DNA from: Siphonodentalium dalli
Taxonomy: Eukaryota; Mollusca; Scaphopoda; Gadilida; Siphonodentaliidae
Assembly: GCA_032622095.1 (NCBI GenBank)
Contig: CP136064.1
Location: 176,220,247 to 176,284,246 of the forward strand
Direction of reading: 5' to 3'
Length of the DNA: 64,000 bases
Shown: positions 38,233-50,200 of the stretch, one piece after another
Layout of the letters: each line of letters starts with the position of its first letter
Position numbering within the stretch: position 1 is the stretch's first letter
The notes under the pieces: generated by a model
Told to the model about the DNA's origin: nothing
The model's database searches: none
Seen by the model: only the letters and a program-made list of their open reading frames with translations
Program-made: the position numbers and the translations under genes

Positions 38233-41200
38233 ATGACGACGATTAAAAGATGTTTTTTCATCACAAAATTATCCCAATACTGTCGTCGACTGGTGCGCGT
38301 AGAAAAAAGAGATTTTGCGGCTGATAAAAGGTAGGAATTTGAAACGTGAGTATGTTCATCACTTCAAGTTCAATGTCTTCATGATGTAGCCAGCAGGCAG
38401 CACTGCCACTCACACTGTGCTGTTCAAACTGTTAAAATAAGTTTAAATCCTTCAAAAATTAAATGTAAATTGAAATTGCTTGACTCAGTCTTCCACTGGT
38501 ATTAGTAATTGTGATTTTAGTTACGAATACAGGAGAAGTCGACAAGACGAAATCGGGTACAGGACGTTTCGTACCATGGTCGTTTCGTACTTGGTCGTTT
38601 CGTACCATCTGGTCGTTTCGTACCATATTTCTTGGTCGTTTCGTACCGCATTGTTTGGTCGTTTCGTACCATGTAGAAAATCAATTGGTCATTTCGTACC
38701 ATGTGTTGGAAATGGGGAAAACACGGTATTTTATTTTATATATATATTTATATTATGTATGTATAATTATTCATGTTCTGGAATGCGGTGAAAGATCTTA
38801 TGAGATTTGCTTACATGTACATCGAATGTGAATAACAATCACGCTGACAATAGTATTCATCTGATTGACTGCGGGAAAGATCTTATGAGATGTTTTTACA
38901 ACAAGTGTTAATACTAATCACGCTGTATAAACAAGAGGTGAGCTCTTACTGATTACCACTAATTACCACCTGGCTTCTTGATCACACCTTTTCGTGAGTT
39001 GTTTTTGTTGGAATCCTATAAGTAACATGAGATCCCCCATCATTTCATCATTCATCTCACAATCATGTCTGACTTTCTCTCCGACGTTAATTGTATAGAC
39101 TGTTCCAGAGAGGTTCGTCCGCGTCAACACGGTCTTCAATGTGAAGGTTAGTACTCGTATATATTATACAATTTTATTTTGAACATCAACTTAACTTAAT
39201 ATTTAAAAACAATCTGTAAAATGTATATATATTATAAATACATTTTTATTTTAAACATCAACTTAACTAAATAATTAAAAACAAATCTGTATGAATATTA
39301 ATGTAAATGATTATTTATGACGAGTCAAATGTTGCTTTAACCAATATTGAAATTCATCAATACAGATATATACCAGTTTGTTATAACACTGAATTGTCTT
39401 TCCAGGTTGCCACGGATGGCAGCACCGTACATGCAGCACCGGCGTTAGTCTAGAACACATCCGACCAGCATTTGCCAGGATGCGAGATCACCCGACAGCC
39501 AAAATCGGCAACATGCCGTTAATCTACGAATCATGTTCGTCCCATATTGTTGTGTAAAATAATGTTGTTAATGTTAATAAGTTATTGTTATTTTAAAATA
39601 AAGAATAAAGTATGAAATTAATACTGTTTTCCCCCATTCCCAACATGGTACAACACACGGTACGAAACGACCAATTGATTTTTCTACATGGTACGAAACG
39701 ACCAATTGATTTTCTACATGGTACGAAACGACCAAACAATGCGGTACGAAACGACCAAGAAATATGGTACGAAATGACCAGATGGTACGAAACGTCCAGG
39801 TACGAAACGACCATGGTACGAAACGTCTAGAAGCCGACGAAATCATATGAACTTATATAATGAAGTCATGCAGGCCGAAAACAGAGAAGTCGGCCTTGTG
39901 TGAAGTCGGCCCCACGTTTAAATTACTTGTTTTGGACTATTTAGAGGTGTTCCATAGCATAAGAAGCAAAAGCAACACCATGTTCCTGCCATAATGCCAC
40001 TTTGAACATGAGGAACAACAACATTCACTTTGATCATGAGGAACAACAACACAGCAAACACAGGTGGACTGGATGGAAGTCATTTGTTGTAATGATGTTA
40101 CACAGGCCTGGCTTCTCTTTAAAAAGAATCTGCTATCCGTGATAAATGATATTTCACCTATGAAAGATGTTAGGATAAAGGGGGGTACCGAGGAATGGAT
40201 GAGCTCAGACATTCTAACAACTATTAAAGATAGAAACTTAATGCTTCATAAATACAGAAAGTCAAAAGAAATTACTGACTTAGAGTCTTATAAAAACCTG
40301 AGAAATAAAGCCCAACATATGATACGGGATGCAAAGTTAACATATTTTACCCAACAATTAGATGCAAATAGAAACAGACCTAAAGAGCTATGGAAATCAT
40401 TGAAAAAACTTGGTTGTCCATCAAAAAAAACCAGTAACAAAACTAACTATGCTCTAAATTAAGATCAATGAAGAAGTTTGCTTTAATGCAGTGACCATTG
40501 CTAAAGAATTCAATAATTTCTTTTGCAATATAGCATCTAATCTTCTGAATAAACTCCCAAAGGCTCCTGGTATCTTCAACAACTTGACTCTTGTTAACTA
40601 CTATAGAATCAAAGTAGATCCCATCAACAAACTTAAACTCCATGTTGTTGATGAAGATGAAGTTCATAAGATACTAGAAAGTCTGTGCTCATCCAAAGCC
40701 ACGGGCCCCGATGGGATACCGGCAAGGTTTTTGAAGGATGGTGCTGCTGTTTTAACATCTCCACTCGGGAACGGGAATCTTTCTATTCACAATGGGCATG
40801 TCCCAGAAGAGCTCAAAGGAGCTAGGGTCGTACCAATCTATAAGACGGGGGAGAAGACACAGCCTGGAAATTACAGACCTGTCTCCGTACTTAATTTAGC
40901 CTCAAAAATAATAGAAAGAATTGTATACAAACAACTTGAGGAATATTTACAAAAACAAAATTTATTATATGGCTACCAATCTGGTTTTAGGTCAGGGTTT
41001 TCAACAGACACATGTCTGTTATACCTCACAGATAAAATTCGTAGTGAGATGGACAAGGGTAACCTTACAGGTATGGTCCTGATAGACCTTCAAAAGGCTT
41101 TTGATACAGTGGATCATGAAATTTTATTGCAAAAACTTAAGGTTATCGGTTTGGATGAAAGCGCACTTCTTTGGTTTCACAGCTACCTGAATGGGAGATC

Positions 41201-44200
41201 CCAAGCTGTTGATGTAAATGGTACATTATCCGATTTTGAAGATATTTCCTGTGGCGTACCCCAGGGGTTAATTTTAGGTCCTCTGTTTTTACTGTATGTT
41301 AACGATGCTTCCATGGCTGTGTCTTGTCAACTCCTCTTATATGCAGATGACTCTGCCCTTATTGTCGCTGGATCTTATGTGCACATCATTGAACAAACTC
41401 TCAGCGTAGAACTGAGCAAACTGAGCGCTTGGCTGGTGGATAATAAACTATCTCTACACCTGGGAAAAACAGAATCAATTCTTTTCGGATCACCACATAA
41501 ATTGAAAAATAAATCCCAGCTGAGTGTTTGCTGTGATGGCGTGAGCATCAGACCCAGTGACTCCGTAACATACAGTAATGCTCTAAGTAATCGACTTCTT
41601 AACCATAGCAGATTTATGGGTAACTTTTCAGGATTTAGTCGGAAATATGGCTTGTTGCCATTCATCGGAAAGCTCTCCTCGAGAGCTTTCCGATGAATGG
41701 CAACAAGCCATATTTCCGACTAAAGCCTGAAAAGTTACCCATAATTGTGCTGTAGTTAAAGAGTCGATTACTTAGGGCATTACTGTATCTCGGGGCCATT
41801 TTAGACCACCATCTTAATGGTGAGCTAATGGCAGCACACATGTTGCAGAAGGCAAACTCTAAGTTTAAATTCTTGTACAGAAAGGCATCTTACCTGAACC
41901 AATACTGCAAAAGAACTCTATCCTTGGCCCTTATTAGCTCAACTTACTTTTGTAAGTTTGAGCTATTGCCATGGTTTGGTGTCCGTCGTCCATGTGTCCG
42001 TCAACAATTTCCTTTGGCGCGGGCTACAGGTCGTACTGTTCATCTGATCATCATGAAATTTGTCATTGATGTTAATAATGACATGTAGATGGGAACGAGT
42101 CATTTTGGGGTCGTTCGGCCAAAAAACATGGCCGCTGGCAGCCATCTTGGATTTTACTCTTTGCATGACTAAATCCTTTGGCGCGGGCTACAGGTCGTAC
42201 CTATGGTCTGATCTTTATGAATTTTGTCATGAATGTTGACATTGACATGTAGATGGGAACGAGTCATTTTGGGGTCATTCGGCCAAAAAACATGGCCGCT
42301 GGTGGCCATTTTGGATTTCAAAATTCAATCCATTGGCGCGGGCTACAGGTCGTACTGTTCGTCTGATCATTATGAAATTTGTCATGGATGTTAATATTGA
42401 CATGTAGATGGGAACGAGTCATTTTGGGGTCGTTCGGCCAAAAAACATGGCCGCTGGCAGCCATCTTGGATTTTACTCTTTGCATGACTAAATCCTTTGG
42501 CGCGGGCTACAGGTCGTACCTATGGTCTGATCTTTATGAATTTTGTCATGAATGTTGACATTGACATGTAGATTGGAACGAGTCATTTTGGGGTCATTCG
42601 GCCAAAAAACATGGCCGCTGGTGGCCATTTTGGATTTCAAAATTCAATCCATTGGCGCGGGCTACAGGTCGTACTGTTCGTCTGATCATTATGAAATTTG
42701 TAATGGATGTTAATATTGACATGTAGATGGGAACGAGTCATTTTGGGGTCGTTCGGCCAAAAAACATGGCCGCTGGCAGCCATCTTGGATTTTACTCTTT
42801 GCATGACTAAATCCTTTGGCGCAGGCTACAGGTCGTAGTTTTGATCAGAACTTCATGAAATTTGTCATGGATGTTAACAATGACATGTAGATGGGAACGA
42901 GTGATTTTGGGGTTGTTCGGCCAAAAAACATGGCCGCCAGCAGCCATCTTGGATTTTACTCTTTGCATGACTAAATCCTTTGGCGCGGGCTACAGGTCGT
43001 ACCTATGGTCTGATCTTTATGAATTTTGTCATGAATGTTGACATTGACATGTAGATGGGAACAAGTGATTTTGGGGTCGTTCGGCCAAAAAACATGGCCG
43101 CCAGCAGCCATCTTGGATTTTACTCTTTGCATGACTAAATCCTTTGGCATGGGTTACAGGTCGTACCTTTGGTCTGACCTTTATGAAATTTGTCATGAAT
43201 ATTGATATTGACATGTATATGGGAACGAGTCATTTTGGGGGTCATACGGCCAAAAAACATGGCCGCTGGCAGCCATCTTGGATTTCAAAATTCAATCCAT
43301 TGGCACGGGCTACAGGTCGTACTGTTTGTCTGATCATCATGATATTTATCATGGATGTTAATATTAACATGTAGATGGGAATGAGTCATTTTGGGGTCGT
43401 TTGGCTTAAAAAACATGTCCGCCAGCAGCATATTGGATTTTACTCTTTGCATGAATAAATCCTTTGGTGCGGGCTACAGGTCGTAGCTTTGGTCGGAACT
43501 TCATGAAATTTGTCATGTATGTTAACAATGACATGTAGATGGGGAAACGAGTCATTTTGGGGTCGTTCAGCCGAAAAACATGGCCGCCAGCAGCCATCTT
43601 GGATTTTACTCTTTGCATGACTAAATCCATTGGCATAGGCTACAGGTCATACCTTTGATCAGATCATTATGAGATTTGTAAAGGCTGTAGATGGGAACAA
43701 GTCATTTTGGGGTAATTCGGAAAAAAACATGGCTGCCGGTGGCCATTTTAGAATTTACTCTTTGCATAAATAAATCATTTGGCACACCATAATCACCACA
43801 TCCCTGATCCGATCATTATGAAACCTGTTATGAATGTTGATATTGACATGTACATCTAGTCTTACTTAGACATTTCAATTAGCACTTTTCCTATTCCTCC
43901 ATTTATACTGTGGACCATTAAATTATTCCCCTACCTAAGTTGAGCTACAGTGTCATTGACACTTTCATTCAATGTCATTTTGACTATAGTTCAAGCTTTT
44001 GGTACACTAGTCTAACGCAGAGAACAAAGATCCGATTACAAGCAACCCAGAATAGGCTAGTAAGATACATTTTAGATCTAAATTGTAGGACACATATTGG
44101 CTATTCGGAATTTCTAAAAGTAGATTGGCTGCCGGTATGTGAAAGAGTTAACTTTAGGAAATTGACAATGGTTATGAAGATCTCAGATAAGCAAGCCCCA

Positions 44201-47200
44201 GTATATTTTAATGAACATTTCAAACGATCAAATAAAGAAGGGGATATAAATGTTTCGGACAATGAGGCTGATCAATCTGAAACCCGGTCAGGTAAACTGA
44301 AATTCATCCTCCCTCATGTAAGTTGTTATGGGAAAAAGTCTTTTTTCTACACAGGAATAAGACTCTGGAATAGACTTGACAAAACTGTACATCTACCCAT
44401 TGACATCAAGTACCGGAAATTTTGCATAAAAAACATCTCTTATCTAAACTGAAGGACCGAGAGGAAGATCCCTTTCTGTACTACTGAATTGAAACTGTGA
44501 CCAAAATTTTGCCAATCAATTACTCATCTCTGCATATATTGTTACTGCTGTCTGTATTTCGGGTTTCCATCTTTCGGTCATGGACAGACCAGTCCAAAAC
44601 CGGCCATACATGGCAGTGGTGCGTATATGCAGTGGTGCGTATCCATCATTTACAAAGTCACCGAACTGACACAGATCCCACAGGCACCTCTTGCAGCAGT
44701 ACTAATATTAATATAATATTATATCGGTCAGTATTCATAGACCCGGTGAATGAGACGAGTGTCAGACTTGTTATGTTAAATGGATCTGCCAGGCGTCTCA
44801 TCCACCTGCTCGGTGAAATGATCATTTCTTTTAAAATAAACATATTCACAATCATAAGATTACTTGTAAATGTAGCACTTATGATGATAAATTATTTTAT
44901 CCACATTGATGATGGCTTTATCAATGTAAAATATCAATATATTAACATTGATGTCATTACCATTATTTTTAGCTCAACTTACTTGTAAGTTTGAGCTATT
45001 GCCATGGTTTGGCGTCCGTCGTCCGTGTGTCCGTGTGTCCGTCAACAATTTCCTTTGGCGCGGGCTACAGGTTGTACCTTTGGTCTGATCTTCATGAAAT
45101 TTGTCATAAATGTTGACATTGACATGTAGATGGGAACGAGTCATTTTTGGGTCATTCAGCCAAAAAACATGGCCGCTGGCAGCCATCTTGGATTTCAAGA
45201 TTCAATCCATTGGCGCGGCCTACAGGTCGTACTGTTCATCTGATCATCATGAAATTTGTCATTGATGTTCATAATAACATGTAGATGGGAACGAGTGATT
45301 TTGGGGTCGTTCGGCCAAAAAACATGGCTGCCAGCAGCCATCTTGGATTTTACTCTTTGCATGACTAAATCCTTTGGCGCGGGCTACAGGTCGTTGTTTT
45401 GGTCGGAAGTTTATGAAATTTGTCATGGATGTTAACACTGTCATGTAGATGGGAACGAGTGATTTTGGAGTTGTTCGGCCAAAAAACATGGCCGCCAGCA
45501 GCCATCTTGGATTTTACTCTTTGCATGACTAAATCCTTTGGCGCGGGCTACAGGTTGTACCTTTGGTCTAATCTTTATGAAATTTGTCATGAATGTTGAC
45601 ATTGACATGTAGATGGGAACGAGTCATTTTGGGGTCATTCGGCCAAAAAACATGGCCGCTGCCAGCCATCTTGGATTTCAAGATTCAATCCATTGGCGCG
45701 GGCTACAGGTCGTACTGTTCGTCTGATCATCATGAAATTTGTCATGGATGTTAATATTGACATGTAGATGGGAACGAGTCATTTTGGGGTTGTTCGGCCA
45801 ATAAACATGGCCACCAGCAGCCATCTTGGATTTTACTCTTTGCATGACTAAATCCTTTGGCGCGGGCTACAGGTCGTAGCTTCGATCGGAACATCATGAA
45901 ATTTGTCATGGATGTTAACAATGACATGTAGATGGGAACGAGTGATTTTGGGGTTGTTCGGCCGAAAAACATGGCCGCCAGCAGCCATCTTGGATTTTAC
46001 TCTTTGCATGACTAAATCCTTTGGCCCGGGCTACAGGTCGTACCTTTGGTCTGATCTTTATGAAATTTGTCATGAATGTTGACATTGACATGTAGATGGG
46101 AACGAGTCATTTTGGGGTCATTCGGCCTAAAAACATGGCCGCTGGCAGCCATCTTGGATTTCAAGATTCAATCCATTGGCGCGGGCTACAGATCGTACTG
46201 TTCGCCTGATCATCATGAAATTTGTCATTGATGTTAATAATGACATGTAGATGGCAACGAGTGATTTTGGTGTCGTTCGGCCAAAAAACATGGCCGCCAG
46301 CAGCCATCTTGGATTTTACTCTTTGCATGACTAAATCCTTTGGCGCGGGCTACAGGATGTACCTTTGGTCTAATCTTTATGAAATTTGTCATGAATGTTG
46401 ACATTGACATGTAGATGGGAACTAATCATTGTGGGGTCATTCGGCCAAAAAACATGGCCGCTGGCGGCCATCTTAGATTTCAAAATTCAATCCATTGGCG
46501 CGGGCTACAGGTCGTACTGTTCGTCTGATCATCATGAAATTTGTCATGGATGTTAATATTGACATGTAGATGGGAACGAGCCATTTTGGGGTCGTTCGGC
46601 CAATAAACATGGCCGCCAGCAGCCATCTTGGATTTTACTCTTTGCATGACTAAATCCTTCGGCGCGGGCTACAGGTCGTAGCTTTGATCGGAATATCATG
46701 AAATTTGTCATGGATGTTAACAATAACATGTAGATGGGAACGAGTGATTTTGGAGTTGTTCGGCCGAAAAACATGGCCGCCAGCAGCCATCTTGGATTTT
46801 ACTCTTTGCATGACTAAATCCTTTGGCCCGGGCTACAGGTCGTATATTTGGTCTGATCTTTATGAAATTTGTCATGAATGTTGACATTGACATGTAGATG
46901 GGAACGAGTCATTTTGGGGTCATTCGGCCTAAAAACATGGCCGCTGGCAGCCATCTTGGATTTCAAGATTCAATCCATTGGCGCGGGCTACAGATCGTAC
47001 TGTTCGCCTGATCATCATGAAATTTGTCATTGATGTTAATAATGACATGTAGATGGGAACGAGTGATTTTGGTGTCGTTCGGCCAAAAAACATGGCCGCC
47101 AGCAGCCATCTTGTATTTTACTCTTTGCATGACTAAATCCTTTGGCGCGGGCTACAGGTCGTAACTTTGGTCAGATGGTCATAAAATTTGTCATGAATTA

Positions 47201-50200
47201 TAACAATGACATGTAGATGGGAACGAGTCGTTTTGGGGTCATTCGGTCAAAAAACATTGCCACCAGCATTTTACTTTTTGCATGACTAAATCCTTTGGCG
47301 TGGGCTACAGGTCATACCTTTTGTCTGATCTTTATTAAATTTGTCATGAATGTTGACATTGACATGTAGATGGGAACGAATCATTGTGGGGTCATTCGGC
47401 CAAAAAACATGGCTGCCAGCGGCCATCTTGGATTTCAAAATTCAATCCATTGGCGCGGCCTACAGGTCGTACTGTTCGTCTGATCATCATGAAATTTGTA
47501 TGTCGTAGCTTTGGTCAGATCTTCATAAAATTTGTCATGGATGTTAACAATTATACGTAGATGGGAACGAGTTCTTTTGGGGTCATTCGGCCAAAAAACA
47601 TGGCCGCTGGCGGCCATCTTAGATTTCAAAATTCAATCCATTGGCGCGGGCTACAGGTCGTACTGTTCGTCTGATCATCATGAAATTTGTCATGGATGTT
47701 AATATTGACATGTAGATGGGAACGAGCCATTTTGGGGTCGTTCGGCCAATAAACATGGCCGCCAGCAGCCATCTTGGATTTTACTCTTTGCATGACTAAA
47801 TCCTTCGGCGCGGGCTACAGGTCGTAGCTTTGATCGGAATATCATGAAATTTGTCATGGATGTTAACAATAACATGTAGATGGGAACGAGTGATTTTGGA
47901 GTTGTTCGGCCGAAAAACATGGCCGCCAGCAGCCATCTTGGATTTTACTCTTTGCATGACTAAATCCTTTGGCCCGGGCTACAGGTCGTATATTTGGTCT
48001 GATCTTTATGAAATTTGTCATGAATGTTGACATTGACATGTAGATGGGAACGAGTCATTTTGGGGTCATTCGGCCTAAAAACATGGCCACTGGCAGCCAT
48101 CTTGGATTTCAAGATTCAATCCATTGGCGCGGGCTACAGATCGTACTGTTCGCCTGATCATCATGAAATTTGTCATTGATGTTAATAATGACATGTAGAT
48201 GGGAACGAGTGATTTTGGTGTCGTTCGGCCAAAAAACATGGCCGCCAGCAGCCATCTTGTATTTTACTCTTTGCATGACTAAATCCTTTGGCGCGGGCTA
48301 CAGGTCGTAACTTTGGTCAGATGGTCATAAAATTTGTCATGAATTATAACAATGACATGTAGATGGGAACGAGTCGTTTTGGGGTCATTCGGTCAAAAAA
48401 CATTGCCACCAGCATTTTACTTTTTGCATGACTAAATCCTTTGGCGTGGGCTACAGGTCATACCTTTTGTCTGATCTTTATTAAATTTGTCATGAATGTT
48501 GACATTGACATGTAGATGGGAACGAATCATTGTGGGGTCATTCGGCCAAAAAACATGGCTGCCAGCGGCCATCTTGGATTTCAAAATTCAATCCATTGGC
48601 GCGGCCTACAGGTCGTACTGTTCGTCTGATCATCATGAAATTTGTATGTCGTAGCTTTGGTCAGATCTTCATAAAATTTGTCATGGATGTTAACAATTAT
48701 ACGTAGATGGGAACGAGTTCTTTTGGGGTCAATTGGCCAAAAAAAATGGCCACCAGCAGCCATCTTGTATTTTACTCTTTGCATCACTAAATCCTTTGGC
48801 GCATGTTAGACATTTCAATTAGCACCTTTCCTATTCCTCCATTTACTGTCAACCATTAAATTCTTCCCCTACCTAAGTTGAGCTACAGTGTCATTGACAC
48901 TTTCATTTAGTATCAAAATGGAGAATTTTGTGGTAACTATATTGTCTGCCTCGTGGCCGGTAGCATATCAGGGGACCACAATGGAATTAAGCCTTCGAGT
49001 GCTTTTTGTGCCATCCCCGATATCTAGCCGTACATGTATTCACTTTGACTTCTTTACAGCCTCATTTTTGTTTCAAAATTTGCGATTTCTTATATAGCCT
49101 AACAACTGAAATTATGTTAAAAACTCCTTTTTATTTGCTTGTAATTTATTATATTTGTAACCTGTTAAAACAATATACGTGTATGTCTTTATATCAAAAA
49201 TAAATAAATCAATCAATCAATCGAATTTCAAGTTAACTATAAAAGTCTATATGAGCGCAAATAGATGAATTGCCTAATGTACCACTGCCAGTTAGAAAAT
49301 TATGGAGTGTATGAGATATATACAGAACTGTCATCATGTTTGTTTTTTATAAATGATTACGGCACAAGATAGCCCGCTGTATGCAAATAATGTAATGTCC
49401 AAAGCTTCATATTCTATAGATCATGCCATGAATCTCTACTAATGCTAACGCCCGTAGAGCGTTAGCATTAGTAGAGATTCATGGCATGATCTACATATTC
49501 TAGTATCAAGGTGAATTTATTTGGGCTCAGAAATTACCAACATTTCAACAATGTGATGCTATGAAAGCAGTGTGTCAGTCTTTTCGTTGGATCTTGAATA
49601 ACGGTACCAGTTATATTGGGCAGGAATAAATGTGAAAATGGCCTCTCATTTGCATGTAGGTACCACTTCCAATGCCAGGGTGTATATTCAAATCTGCATT
49701 GGTTGTTTTCGTATGGTGGGTTAGTAGTCTGAATGCCAAAAACAGGTTCGATCTTGCTGTAACGATGATTTGAACACCGAAATTGGTAAGAACATATAGT
49801 TATACAGACCACAATATGTTTTTGGGGAGTGAAATTCCTAATTCCCACGACCATATTCCTGGGCTGTTATTGGTCCGATGTCGCTGTTTGAATCATCTCT
49901 AACAGACATCAGCAGTGTCACTAAATATTCAGTTTGTGATCATGCATGCAGTTACAGATTGAATGTCAGCAAAATTATTTGGAAAAACAGAATTTTTTTT
50001 TAAAGTATGAATTAAAAATAGAACCTAACTCAAGACTTAAATTAAATCTTGATTGATGTCCTTAGAGGTGATGAGAATTTTGTTCACCAATAATAGCAGG
50101 ACGTACATGATATGGTATTGAAAGATGTGTTACTCCACATTATATTAATAATTTAATAGCATTATTGTTGGTTAATCAGCTTTAAGATAGAGCATTTATT

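Larger units (their letters stand above)
40050..49223 (+). mobile_element. 5'-truncated CR1/Jockey-type LINE, split by three later insertions
   Basis: The LINE's own sequence is in four pieces: about 40050-41572, 41786-41934, 43969-44969 and 48907-49223, roughly 3 kb in all. It lacks an endonuclease, starts in the linker before the reverse transcriptase, and ends in an A-rich tail with ATCA-type repeats (49195-49223). Interruptions are a TA-targeted foldback MITE (41573-41785) and two satellite-carrying elements (41935-43968 and 44970-48906). The codons on both sides of the first two insertions read through, so the order of events is clear. It lies in ABHD11 intron 1 in the gene's own orientation. 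Confidence 0.85.

Noticed and set aside
38555-38700. Repeated GGTCGTTTCGTACC seen as a CRISPR or satellite array
   Set aside because: The mirrored copy 1 kb away and the 9-bp duplications show it is a transposon terminal repeat.
44497-44988. 163-codon open frame after the LINE
   Set aside because: It lies in the LINE 3' UTR and runs into the inserted element; its composition is AT-driven and it lacks motifs.
42000-48800. Many 60-80-codon open frames, e.g. with 'HAKSKIQDGCWRPCFLAERP'
   Set aside because: These are periodic read-throughs of the satellite monomer, present on both strands, and are not genes.
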